64,000 nucleotides of DNA from CAWGMT01 sp963823675 (GTDB lineage Bacteria > Planctomycetota > Planctomycetia > Isosphaerales > Isosphaeraceae), in contig CAWGMT010000016.1 in NCBI GenBank assembly GCA_963823675.1, forward strand, positions 620,001 to 684,000, written 5' to 3'. Position 1 is the stretch's first letter; every line of letters begins with the position of its first letter. Positions 39,101-48,700 of the stretch are shown here, in pieces. Made by a program: the position numbers and the translations under genes. Under the pieces are notes generated by a model. It was not told the DNA's origin and searched no databases. It saw only the letters and a program-made list of their open reading frames with translations.

Positions 39101-39661
39101 TCGACGCCGCTGGCGGTGATCCTGGTCGTGCCGATGTGCTTGTTGAGCGCGCTGGCGGGGATCGCGTTTCGCGGCATGGACGTCAACATTTTCGTGCAGG
39201 TCGGCTTCGTGGTCTTGGTCGGCCTGGCGTGCAAGAACGCCATTCTGATCGTCGAGTTCGCCAAGCAACAGCGCGAGCTCGGCAAGTCCCGCGTGGATGC
39301 CATCGTTTCCGCCGCGGTAACCCGGCTGCGGCCGATCCTGATGACTTCGGCGTGCTTCATTCACATGGTGCCGCCGTACTTCGCCGCCGGCGCAGGCGCC
39401 GAGATGCGGCGCTCGCTAGGCACTGCCGTCCTCTGGGGCGCCTTCGGGGTGACGCTCTTCGGCATCTTCTTGACGCCGGTGTTCTTCTACGTGGTGGACT
39501 GGTTGACCAACCGAAAGGGCCGGCCCGCCGCGGCGCCAACCCTGGCGATCCGAGAAGCGCCGGCGTGGGCGATGCCGGGCGTGAACCATGCGAACAACGG
39601 GCTAGCGGCGCACGCAAGCCTTGACCTGATGCACCCTGGGACCGGCGGTAGAAGGAATTGA
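36123..39661 (+). CDS. RND efflux transporter permease (HAE1/AcrB type), frameshifted
   Basis: About 1,178 residues over two frames. The first (GTG at 36123 with AGGAGG) starts FFIDRPVLAWVISIVIILLG and reaches TM4 with GLVVDDAIVVLENIER, the two proton-relay Asp residues at about 413. It breaks near 37782. The second holds PSGFVPIQDKGYLVV, the second porter domain and TM10-12 with LVGLACKNAILIVEFAKQ, including the conserved Lys/Asn. Proton-driven export of drugs or solvents is expected. There is a longer than usual linker of about 90 residues between the halves, with two extra hydrophobic segments. One base lost at about 37782. Confidence 0.9.
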
Positions 39662-39700
39662 CCGAGTTTTGCGTAAACAACCATCGACAGGAGGCACCAC

Positions 39701-39919
39701 ATGAATCGAGAAATTCTGACCCCCGTCAATCGAGATGCCCTGCTGGAAACCCTCGCGGCCGAGCTTACTCTAGCCGCCTATCGTGTCGCCCTTCGAACCA
39801 GGACGGCAGGCACCTGGCTCGATCTGGAATTAAACCTTTGGAGGACGCTGGCTGACACGGCCAGGACGTGGGGGGCAGGAATTGGCTCGATGCCGTTAGA
39901 CAAGGATGTCCTGTCTTGA
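39701..39919 (+). CDS. Small hypothetical protein, 72 aa
   Basis: Starts MNREILTPVNRDALLETLAA with GGAGG eight bases upstream. Mostly helical, soluble, with a Trp-containing C-terminus. It directly follows the RND permease and may be co-transcribed. Its stop codon overlaps another AGGAGG, which serves only an 11-codon frame (39932 onward), possibly a gene remnant. Confidence 0.5.
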   Translation: MNREILTPVNRDALLETLAAELTLAAYRVALRTRTAGTWLDLELNLWRTLADTARTWGAGIGSMPLDKDVLS

Positions 39920-40009
39920 GGAGGAAGACGAATGAAATCCCCGGTCACAATGCTCTTTTTACGTTGACGGCGGCAGAGCCCAGATCTAACCGAAACCGAG
40001 GAGGATGCC

Positions 40010-40899
40010 ATGTATGTGATTTTGGGGGCGAGCGGGCACACCGGCTCGATCATCGCCAATTCCCTGCTATTGAAGGGCGAGAAGGTGCGCGTCGTGGGAC
40101 GCGACGCGGGGCGGCTGGAGCGCTTTGTGCGCAAAGCGCGGAAGCGTTCACGGCCAACGTGAGCGATGCGGCTGCGCTCACCAAAGCCTTAAGCGCCGCG
40201 CGCGCGGCATACTTGATGTTGCCGCCGGTGAGCTCCCGGGAGGACCAGGAGCGACAGAGCGATGCCATCGCGAAAGCCGTGAAGGAGTCTGGCCTGCGCT
40301 ACGCGGTGCATCTGAGCAGCTATGGCGCGCATGTTCCGGAAGGCACCGGGCCAATCGCGGGGCTGCATTCGTCGGAGCAAAAACTGAACGCCATCAGCGG
40401 CTTGAACGTTTTGCACCTGCGCGCCGCGTATTTCATGGAGAATCATCTGGCGGCGATCGGCATGATTCAGGGGATGGGAATGGTCGCAGGCGCACTGCTA
40501 CCCGACCTGAAGCAGCCCATGATCGCGACGCGCGACGTCGGCGACTACGCCGCGCAGCGCCTCCTGGACCTGGATTTTTCCGGGAAACAAACACGCGAGC
40601 TGCTGGGCGAGCGCGACCTGTCGATGACGGAAGCTACTGCGGTGATTGCGCGCGGCATTGGCAAACCGGATCTGCGTTACGAGCAGTTTCCGTATGACCA
40701 GGTGCAGCAGGTGTTGACGCAAATGGGCATTCCGCCGGAGACAGCCGCGGTGTACATCGAGATGTACAAGGCCATCAACGAAGGAGTCGTAGCTCCGCAG
40801 GAGCTGCGTTCGCCGCAGAACAGCACACCGACTTCGTTTGAAGGATTTGTGCAGGATGTCTTTGCGCCTGCGTATCACGGGAAGGCTTCCACCGCATAG
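40010..40899 (+). CDS. NmrA/SDR-type NAD(P)-binding protein, frameshifted
   Basis: Starts MYVILGASGHTGSIIANSLL (Rossmann glycine motif GASGHTG), then KVRVVGRDAGRLERFV. One base is missing near 40135; the other frame resumes at AEAFTANVSDAAALTKAL and continues with AAYLMLPP, YAVHLSSYGAH, LRAAYFMENHL and DVGDYAAQRLLDLDF. This is the NmrA-like family of atypical SDRs that sense or use NAD(P)(H), often called NAD(P)H-binding or azoreductase-like. AGGAGG precedes the ATG. Confidence 0.82.
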
Positions 40900-40956
40900 G
40901 CAGAGCGCCCAGGTGGCAGCGGTTGAGCGAAATCGCTTAACGATGAGGAGATCGTG

Positions 40957-41376
40957 ATGAGTCAGACGACGCAGGAGAAGAATAAGGCACTCGTACTTGA
41001 GGCCTTCGATACCCTGTTCAACAAGCGAGACTACGTCGTGGCTGAGCGCTACTGGTCGCCCACCTACATCCAGCACAGCGCGCACATCGCACCAGGTCGC
41101 GAGGGCCTCTTCAACCTCATCAAGAGCATGCCGCCGACGCTGAAATACGAGCCGGGGATGATCGTGGCTGACGGCGACTTCGTCATCGTCCACGGACGTT
41201 TTTCGGGGTTCGGCGCACCCGTGAACTGGATCGCGGCAGACATCCTCCGGATCGAGGATGGGGTCTTCGTCGAACACTGGGACGTCATCCAGGACGAGGC
41301 GACAGAAGAGCAATCCAAGAGCGGCAGGCCGATGTTCGGCGATTCGTTTCCGGTCGTTCAAGGAGAACCCTCATGA
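40957..41376 (+). CDS. SnoaL/NTF2-like protein
   Basis: A 139-residue protein of the NTF2-like alpha+beta barrel type: KNKALVLEAFDTLFNKRDY, AERYWSPTYIQHSAHIAPGREGL, VADGDFVIVHGRFSG, RIEDGVFVEHWDVIQDE. Such SnoaL-like proteins act as small cyclases, isomerases or unknown enzymes. GAGGAG lies upstream. It overlaps the following SDR start by four bases (ATGA), showing translational coupling. Confidence 0.85.
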   Translation: MSQTTQEKNKALVLEAFDTLFNKRDYVVAERYWSPTYIQHSAHIAPGREGLFNLIKSMPPTLKYEPGMIVADGDFVIVHGRFSGFGAPVNWIAADILRIEDGVFVEHWDVIQDEATEEQSKSGRPMFGDSFPVVQGEPS

Positions 41377-41612
41377 CTGCCCCCGTCGTTCTGATTACTG
41401 GCGCACTCACCGGCATCGGGCGTGCCACCGCACTGGCCTTCGCAAAAGAAGGCGCGAATGTCGTTGTCTCTGGCCGACGCGAAGAGGAAGGTGAGAAGCT
41501 CGTCGCTGAACTCGGACGGCAAGGACGGACACTTCATTTCAAAGCGATCGACAGGCATCGTAAAATCCGCCTTGACGTAAACCATTGCGCCGGCGACGCA
41601 AGGAGCGGTTGA
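41373..41612 (+). pseudogene. Truncated SDR oxidoreductase
   Basis: Only the first 60 residues of an SDR: VVLITGALTGIGRATALAFAKEGANVVVSGRREEEGEKLVAEL. After about 41550 the sequence no longer resembles an SDR; the NNAG, Ser and YxxxK parts are absent. The cut marks the right-hand boundary of the efflux/oxidoreductase cluster. Confidence 0.8.
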
Positions 41613-41766
41613 TGGCAGGTGCTGGCTGCAAACAGAAGAAGACGATAATGCCGCTGGCAGCGACCTTCCCACCGAGCCATGTCAGTCTGGAAGGCACCCG
41701 TAGGCACCCTGCTCTCAACGCGCCGCGCTGACCGTCTGTTCTTCGCGCGCTTCAGGTCGTAGATCC

Positions 41767-41796
41767 TTGCAATCGAACGCAAGGAACGTCTACAAT
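41767..41796 (+). promoter_or_regulatory. Possible promoter of the PMP-repeat protein
   Basis: TTGCAA (41767-41772), 18-base spacer, TACAAT (41791-41796), in the 310-base gap between the SDR fragment and the surface-protein gene. It would leave a leader of about 120 bases. Confidence 0.4.
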
Positions 41797-41922
41797 TAAT
41801 ATTGAAGTGCGCTGCTCGTGTCGGGCGGCGCCATGGAAGTCACGACGGCTCTATCGCTCGGAAACGCGGGCGATGGGGCCTTTTCTGTTTTCTGCGCCGA
41901 CTGGTGCTCATAGAGAACAACA

Positions 41923-43341
41923 ATGTCACCTTTCGCACCCATCGCTCGCCGATCGCTTGCCGTCTTCCGATCAGAGCCATGGTTCGCCCCGGCCCGGCTT
42001 CCCCACTGCCGGCGGCTGCTGAACCTGTGGCTCGGGCTGGAACGCCTCGAAGACCGCACCGTGCTTTCCAGTTTCAACTTGCCGGTGACATCGCTGGCCG
42101 ATTCCGGGCCGGGCACGCTACGCTCGGCGATCACCAATGCCGACTTCGGCAACGCCGCGCACACGTACAACATCGAGTTTAAGGTTTCCGGCACGATCAC
42201 GTTGGAAAGCGCCTTGCCGGATCTGAACAGGAACATGAACCTGAGCGGTCCCGGCGCCGGGCGACTGACGGTAGAGCGCGATCGCAATGCCTCCTCCGAC
42301 TTCTCTATCTTCTTAGTGGACCAGGGCGTGACCGTCGGGATCACCGGAATAACGATTGCCAATGGGATCACAAGTGACTCTGGCTCGGGCGGCGGAATCA
42401 ACAACAACGGCAAGCTCACCGTCAGCCGCGCGACCATCTCCGGCAACACGGCCTACGACGGCGGCGGCATTTACAACAACGGGACGCTCACCCTCAGCCA
42501 CAGTTCCATGTCCAGCAACCTGGCCGGTCACTTTGGCGGCGGCATCGACAACACAGGGGAGCTAAATGTCAGCTACACGACCATTTCCTACAATCCTGGG
42601 TTCGGCACCGTCCCCATCTCCGACATCCCCCTTGATGGCGGCGGTATCTACAACAGCAACACCGGGACAATCACCGCCAGCCACTCAACGATCTTTGGCA
42701 ATTGGGCACGCGACGGCGGCGGAATCAGCAACAACGGCAATCTGACGGTCAGCCACACCACCATTTCCGGCAACCTGGCTGATGACGGCGGCGGCATCTA
42801 CAACAATGGCAATCTCACGGCCAGCCACACGACCATGTCCGGCAACCAGACCGGTGCCTACGGCGGCGGCATCTACAACAACGGCAAGCTCGCGATCAGC
42901 CACACGACCATCTCCAGCACTTCGGCCCCCGACGACGGCGGCGGCATTTACAACAACGGGACGCTCACCCTCAGCCACAGTTCCATCTTCAGAAACCTGG
43001 CCGGTCACTTTGGCGGCGCCATTGACAACACGGGGACACTCACCGTCAGCTACAGTTCCATCTCCGACAACCAGGCCTATTCTTTCGGCGGCGGCGTCAA
43101 CAACACGGGGACGCTTATCGCTAACCACACGACCATCTCCGACAACTTGTCGCTGATCGCCCTCGGAGTCTACAACAGCGGCGGGGGCCAAGCGGAAATC
43201 GACGACTCGACGATCGTCGAGCTCGGCGCCGGCGGAGCAATCGTGAACAACGCCACCGGGATCGCGAACATCGGCAGCACCGTCCACGTTAAGAAGACGG
43301 AGGTGAACGGTGTTCTGCACAATGGCGAATACGATTCCTGA
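41923..43341 (+). CDS. PMP-repeat (polymorphic outer-membrane protein-like) surface protein
   Basis: A 472-residue protein. Residues 34-45 read LGLERLEDRTVLS, the planctomycete surface-protein motif, followed by VTSLADSGPGTLRSAITNAD, the common first module of such proteins. From about residue 150 there are some twelve units of the type GGGIYNNGTLTLSHSSMSSN, the PMP repeat that builds a right-handed beta-helix. No outer-membrane autotransporter barrel is present. Probably cell-surface or secreted. The repeats are near-identical at DNA level and prone to copy-number change. Confidence 0.8.
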   Translation: MSPFAPIARRSLAVFRSEPWFAPARLPHCRRLLNLWLGLERLEDRTVLSSFNLPVTSLADSGPGTLRSAITNADFGNAAHTYNIEFKVSGTITLESALPDLNRNMNLSGPGAGRLTVERDRNASSDFSIFLVDQGVTVGITGITIANGITSDSGSGGGINNNGKLTVSRATISGNTAYDGGGIYNNGTLTLSHSSMSSNLAGHFGGGIDNTGELNVSYTTISYNPGFGTVPISDIPLDGGGIYNSNTGTITASHSTIFGNWARDGGGISNNGNLTVSHTTISGNLADDGGGIYNNGNLTASHTTMSGNQTGAYGGGIYNNGKLAISHTTISSTSAPDDGGGIYNNGTLTLSHSSIFRNLAGHFGGAIDNTGTLTVSYSSISDNQAYSFGGGVNNTGTLIANHTTISDNLSLIALGVYNSGGGQAEIDDSTIVELGAGGAIVNNATGIANIGSTVHVKKTEVNGVLHNGEYDS

Positions 43342-43424
43342 CTTGGGAATAAAGCCGGGACCTTGGGCTTGGTACCCCACGAAGGATTGAAAACCGAGTA
43401 AAAGCCGTAGGTACCCCGCTATCG

Positions 43425-43571
43425 ATGCCCATGCTCACCCTCATAGGGGCTAGCCATTTCCTGATTGCCAACTTTGGTTATTTCATTCTGCTTGTGATTG
43501 CATTGTTGGCCTTGCGGCTCGTTGGGACGCGGTCCGGGGCCGATGCGCCGCAAGACGATCGCGAATTCTGA
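43425..43571 (+). CDS. Possible small membrane protein, 48 aa
   Basis: A short frame MPMLTLIGASHFLIANFGYF followed by ILLVIALLALRLV: one clear transmembrane helix, then a polar tail ending DAPQDDREF. No strong Shine-Dalgarno. It lies just before the dead CHAT paralogue. Plausible but unproven. Confidence 0.3.
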   Translation: MPMLTLIGASHFLIANFGYFILLVIALLALRLVGTRSGADAPQDDREF

Positions 43572-43577
43572 GCACTC

Positions 43578-44058
43578 GAGTCGCGAGACCTGTGGCTGAG
43601 TGCAGCGAGGAGCCTGGATGCGGCAAGGCTCCGGGTCGCCTTCACCGGATTAGATCGCGCGGGGAGAGTGAAATCCATGCGTCCCGCCCTGGCCGCCGTG
43701 CTGGCCCGGCTGAAATCGCTTCAAATCTGACGATCGCCCGACCATGGCCCTCTTCGGCGCCGACGCGAGCGAGCCGGAGTTGGACCGGCTGGCCGCCTCG
43801 GGCGAGCTCGGCCGGTTCGCCTTCATTCACCTGGCGACGCACGGTTTGATCGATGAAGGCATTCCCACCCGCTCCGCAGTGATTCTGACCCAGACAGGAT
43901 TGCCCGACCCACTGGAACAGGCTCTGAGCCACAAGCCGGTCTTCGATGGCCGTCTCTCAGTCCGCGAGATACAGCACGCCTGGGACCTCAAAGCAGAATT
44001 GGTCCGTGAGGGCGTTGGCTGGTTGGCCATTGAACTTTCCCGGCACGCGCTGATTTGA
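43578..44058 (+). pseudogene. Decayed paralogue of the TPR-CHAT gene
   Basis: Two fragments match parts of the protein at 45744-49351. The first (43578-43730) encodes RDLWLSAARS...VAFTGLDRAG and LAAVLARL, like the end of the TPR region. The second (43744-44058) encodes DASEPELDRLAASGELGRF, the catalytic-His segment IHLATHG and KPVFDGRLSVREIQHAWDLKAELV. It then diverges before the Cys motif. About 900 residues in between are missing, so it is a deletion remnant, not an active protease. Confidence 0.85.
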
Positions 44059-44118
44059 ACCATTCTGGCCGCTCGCGCATCCTACCCTGTGTCTGAAGCT
44101 CTCACGAGGAATGCCGCT

Positions 44119-44682
44119 ATGACAGATGCGGACCTGATCCTATGCGAACTGCTTGTGCTCCGCTGCCAGCGGCAAGACCCGCGTGCGGCCGACGAGTTGG
44201 TCACTCTTTTCGAGAAGCCGCTGTTGTACTACCTGCGCCGCATGGTGGGATCGGAGGCCGACGCTTGGGATCTGGTTCAGGAGACCTGGGTGTCTGTCTT
44301 CCGCGCTCTGCCTAAACTTCGCGATGCCCGTGCGCTGCCGGCCTTTCTCTACCGCGTCGCTCGGAACCACGCCCTGGCGCACTTGCGCCACAGGGACGTC
44401 AACCTCCGTTTGTACGCGGCGGTGGAGAGCGCCTCGACCGAGACCGCTCACGAACCGGCCTTTACCCGAGACGACGCTGCCGCCGTCCACGCCGGCCTCG
44501 ACAAGCTTTCCCTGCCGCATCGCGAGGCTCTGACCCTGTTCTTTCTTCAAGACCTGACCATCGAGGAAATCGCCTCGGTGCTGGCAATTCCACCGGGGAC
44601 CGTCAAGTCGCGTCTTCACCATGCCAAGAAGGCCCTGAGGACAATCCTGTACGAAGGAGCCAATCATGACGCCCGAGAATAA
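44119..44682 (+). CDS. ECF-type RNA polymerase sigma factor
   Basis: A 187-residue sigma factor starting MTDADLILCELLVLRC. Region 2: EADAWDLVQETWVSVFRALPKL and ALPAFLYRVARNHALAHLRH. Region 4: LPHREALTLFFLQDLTIEEIASVLAIPPGTVKSRLHHAKKAL. GAGGA lies nine bases before the ATG at 44119; an earlier in-frame start is less likely. It overlaps the next gene by 17 bases, a typical sigma/anti-sigma arrangement. Confidence 0.9.
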   Translation: MTDADLILCELLVLRCQRQDPRAADELVTLFEKPLLYYLRRMVGSEADAWDLVQETWVSVFRALPKLRDARALPAFLYRVARNHALAHLRHRDVNLRLYAAVESASTETAHEPAFTRDDAAAVHAGLDKLSLPHREALTLFFLQDLTIEEIASVLAIPPGTVKSRLHHAKKALRTILYEGANHDARE

Positions 44683-45223
44683 CTTGCGAGAAAACCTCTT
44701 CAGCGCCGAGCCGGTCAGCCCGGAGCGCCAGCAGCGCTTCCGGCAGGAACTCGCCCAGATCGTGGAGCCTCGGCTGCCCAGCAGTCACAGACTGTACTAC
44801 AAGTTCTGCCTGGTGTGCCTGGTCATCGGACTCCCCGGCGGGGCCTGCGGCCTCATTTTCGACGCAGAGCACCGCTGGATCTGGGCCCTGAATCTGCTGG
44901 TTTTAATCCCGATGGCCGGTTGGATACTCCACATCCTACGGCGGGGGGCCGAGCCTGTACGGACCATGCAGGGCATGAGCAAGGCGCTTGCCGGCATCAC
45001 CTGGGCCGTGAGTTTGTTGCTCATCTTCCTGGCTCTGCGGAGTCCTTCGCTGGCCGGCGTGTTGTGGGCGCTCCAGGGCCTGCTCGTGTTCCTGCTTGCG
45101 AACTTCATCAACCTCTGGAACCGCCTGATCGCGGCCGAGCGCACCATGCGGGAGCACGTCCTTCGTGTTGAGTACCGCCTGGCCGATCTAGCGGCGCGGC
45201 TGCCGACGCCGACCAAGCCCTGA
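44666..45223 (+). CDS. Membrane protein, possible anti-sigma partner (DUF6768-like)
   Basis: A 185-residue protein with a cytoplasmic N-terminus of about 45 residues and four hydrophobic helices (about 50-67, 73-90, 108-124 and 128-145), then a helical cytoplasmic C-terminus (AERTMREHVLRVEYRLADL). It overlaps the ECF gene, as membrane anti-sigma factors do. No zinc motif is present. The DUF6768 assignment is tentative. Confidence 0.6.
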   Translation: MTPENNLRENLFSAEPVSPERQQRFRQELAQIVEPRLPSSHRLYYKFCLVCLVIGLPGGACGLIFDAEHRWIWALNLLVLIPMAGWILHILRRGAEPVRTMQGMSKALAGITWAVSLLLIFLALRSPSLAGVLWALQGLLVFLLANFINLWNRLIAAERTMREHVLRVEYRLADLAARLPTPTKP

Positions 45224-45303
45224 ATGGGGTTTCGTGATCCTGGGAGGGCGAGGCTCCGTCCGAGCCATGCAAACAACCGGCTCACACGGACGTTCGCCCT
45301 CCC
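45224..45303 (-). repeat. Dispersed hairpin repeat, copy B
   Basis: An 80-base element that is the near-exact reverse complement of 26771-26852, including the outer flank ATGGGGTTTCGTGATCC and the loop ATGCAAACAACC. It starts at the stop codon of the membrane-protein gene, where it could act as a transcript-end hairpin. Confidence 0.85.
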
Positions 45304-45743
45304 CGAGTAACATTGGAGGACAGGCAGATGTCATTGTGCCGTTGCCGCTGGTGGAGACCGACCTTCCTATGGTCGGTCCGCGACGGCTCACGGAGCCCAG
45401 CCAATGGGTCGCAGCGGCGGAATCGCCGGCAAATTCCGGTCTACCGCAGAAGAATCCAGGCCACCCAGGCGTGCGCACCGCCGATCAGCGCGGAGAATCA
45501 GCGAGCGGGTTCAGAAAAGTGGCTGACCTGAGGGTCTCGTGCCAGCCTCAGGTAACCAGGCAACCGCCCAGGTTGACTGCCCGGCGCAGACCCAACCGCT
45601 CGGCTACCTCTCTGAGCCGCTGGCGGGTCGAAGGGAACATCGACGTAATGCCAGGGGGCGGTGTGTCTCATCTAACCGCGAACGATTATCATGTCTGAGG
45701 GTTGACGTGGCAATCTAGTTGAACGCCCGATGAGAGGCACAGC
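45304..45743. other. Intergenic, no gene seen
   Basis: About 440 bases before the TPR-CHAT gene. No convincing frame, RNA or promoter was found; a GAGAGG stands 12 bases before the following ATG. Confidence 0.45.
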
Positions 45744-48700
45744 ATGGTCAACAACTTCAGAGCGTCGTTGCTCACGCTGCTTCTGCTTTCGGTCACAACT
45801 TCGGCGTCGGGGCAAGCGCCTGGATCGCCGAAAGGCCAGCCAACCGCGCCGGGACTGATCAAGCTGACCGGCGAGGATGACAAACGAGCCAAGCAACTGG
45901 ATGATCAAATCGACAAGGCACTGAAGGCCGATCGCTGGGATGAGGCGATTGGGAAGGCGGAGGAATTGCTCGCTTTGCGGACGCGGGTTCAGGGGCCGAA
46001 GCACTTCGAGACGGTGAACACAGAGTGGCGACTGAAGGCGTTGCGCAGCGTGGCACTGATGCCGAACAACGATAGGATCGCCTACCTATCCGCCATTGCC
46101 ATAAATGAACAGGCGGAAACCCTCTACGCCCAGGGCAAGTATGCAGCGGCCCAGCCGCTATTCGAGAAGGCGCTGGCGATCAACCGCCGATTGCTCACCG
46201 ACGACCACCCATACACCGCTTTCAGCTACAACAACCTGGGGAGCAATCTGCGCGCTCAGGGAAAGTACGCCCTTGCCCAGCCACTGCTCGAGAAGGCGCT
46301 GGGAATCCATCAGCGCCTGCTCTCGGACGATCACCCCGAAACCGCCGCCAACAACGGCAACCTGGCGATGAACCTCGATGCCCAGGGGAAGTACACTCAG
46401 GCCCAGCCGTTGTTCGAGAAGGCGCTGGGAATCAACCACCGCGTGCTCACGGACGATCATCCCGCCACCGCCAACAGCTACAACAACCTGGCGTACAACC
46501 TCAATGCCCAGGGAAAGTACGCCCAGGCCCAGGCGCTCTACGAGAAGGCGTTGCCAATCTTGCGGCGCCTGCTCACCGACAACCACGCCTACACGTCCGC
46601 CACCTACAACAACCTAGCGCTCAACCTCAACGCCCAGGGGAAGTACGCCCAGGCGCAGCCGCTGCATGAGAAGTCGCTGGAAATAGACCGCAATCTGCTC
46701 GGCGACGACCACCCTGATACCGCAATAAGCTACAACAACCTGGCGCTGAACCTCGGCGACCAGGGGAAATTTGCCGAGGCCCAACCGCTGTACGAGAAGG
46801 CGCTGGCGATTTTCCGACGCCGACTCACCGACGACCACCCCTACACCGCCATGAGCTACGACAACCTGGCGCGAAACCTTTGGGCCCAGGGGAAGCACGC
46901 CCAGGCCCAAGCGCTGTTCGAAAAGGCTCTGGCGATCCGCCAGCGACTGCTCACCGACGACCACCCTCTCACCGCGGCCAGCTACAACAACTTGGCGGTC
47001 AACCTCTACTCCCAGGGGAAGCACGCTGAAGCCCAGTCGCTGTTCGAGAAAGCGCTGGCGGTAAACCACCATCTGTTCGGCGACGACCACCCGAGTACCG
47101 CCATAAGTTACGGGTGGCTGGCATCCAACCTCGACGGGCAGGGGAGGTACGCGGCAGCCCAGCCGCTCCACGAAAAGGCGCTCGAGATCGACCGCCGCCT
47201 GCTCAGCAACGACCACCCCGACACCGCCTCCAGATACAGCAATCTGGGATACAACCTCAATGCCCAGGGGAAGTACCTCGAGGCCCGCGACCGATGGCTC
47301 AGTGCGGTGAAAAGCCGGGAAGTTGCCCGGCGTTCCATCGCCTTCACGGGCCTCGAACGCGCGGGTATTGAGAAGCCGACGCGCCTCTACCTGGCCGCGG
47401 CGCTGGCCCGGCTCGGCCAACCGGCCGAGGCTTTACAGTCTCTGGAAGAGGACCTGGGCCGCGGCCTGCTCGACGAGCTGGCCGCCCGCGAGGAGCGGCG
47501 GCTCGCACCAGCCGAACAAACCCGGCTCCTGGAATTAACCACGGAACTGGCGCGGCTCGACCGGCTGGCGGAAGCGACTCCCAGCAGCCTCGACAACGCC
47601 GAGCGGGCGAAGCGATTTGAAGATCTGAAGCGCCAGCGCGCCCTGGCTAGCATTGCCCTGGGTGAGTTCCAGACCAATCTCGTGCAGAAATACGGCGCGC
47701 TGGCAGGACGGGTTGCCAGGCAGGAGGAAATCCAGGCCGCCCTGCCCAACGATGGCGCCCTGGTTGCCTGGGTCGATATTCCCCCCGCGGGAACAAATGC
47801 AGCCGACCCCCGCGGCGACCATTGGGGCGTGGTCGTCCGCTCTCAGGGAAACCCAGCCTGGGTCCCGATCGCAGGAACTGGTCCGAACGGGCGATGGACC
47901 GAGGACGATACCCAATTGGCGAGCCGAGCCAGAAACGCGTTGCGCCTCGGCCCGGAGCCGGGCCGGAAGATCCTGAGCCCGTGCTCGATAAGCTACGGCC
48001 GCAGCGCCTCGGCCCACTGGCCAAAGCCCTGGGAGCCACGACCGAAGGCTTGCCTCCGGCCCGGAGCCTGATCGTTCTTCCCTCGCGCGCCATGGCGGGC
48101 ATTCCAATTGAGGCCTTCCTCGCATACGGCGACACGCGCACGGTCAGCTACGCGCCTTCCGGCACCGTCTTCGAATACCTGCGCAACAAGCCTCGGCCCG
48201 ACCGCCATGCGGGCTTGCTGGCTCTGGGCGATCCGGTGTACGACAACCCCAGTCAGTCGAACGACCCCAAACCGACACCCGACCACGGCCTGCTGCTCAA
48301 TGTCGTCGTTCGCGGCTCGAACGCGGCCAACCACGGACTCAAGGACGGCGATGTGCTGCTCGTGTACAACGGCCACGTGCTCAACAAGCAGGACGACCTC
48401 AAAGTCATCACGGAGGGCGACAAGCCGATTTCCATCGAAGTCTGGCGCGACGGCGTTTTCTCGCGGCAGGAACTCTCGGCGGGCAACCTCGGCGTCCTGA
48501 TCGACCCTCGTTCGGCTCGCGAAGCGATCACCGAGCAGCGCAAGCTCCAGCAGGTGCTCGCCGCGGCGCGATCCGGCGGCGACGGCTTTTCCCCCCTGCC
48601 CGGCACGCGCCCCGAGGTCGAGGCGATCGCCCGGCTCTTCAAGTCGGACGATCGGCCCACGCGCGCCTTGCTCGCGAGCGACGCCAGCGAACCGCAGCTC

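Noticed and set aside
45234..45698. A 154-codon frame starting in the hairpin repeat
   Set aside because: It begins inside a non-coding repeat and the remainder lacks protein character.
46129..47290. Regular 126-base repeats as a CRISPR-like or satellite array
   Set aside because: They keep the reading frame and encode 42-residue TPRs.
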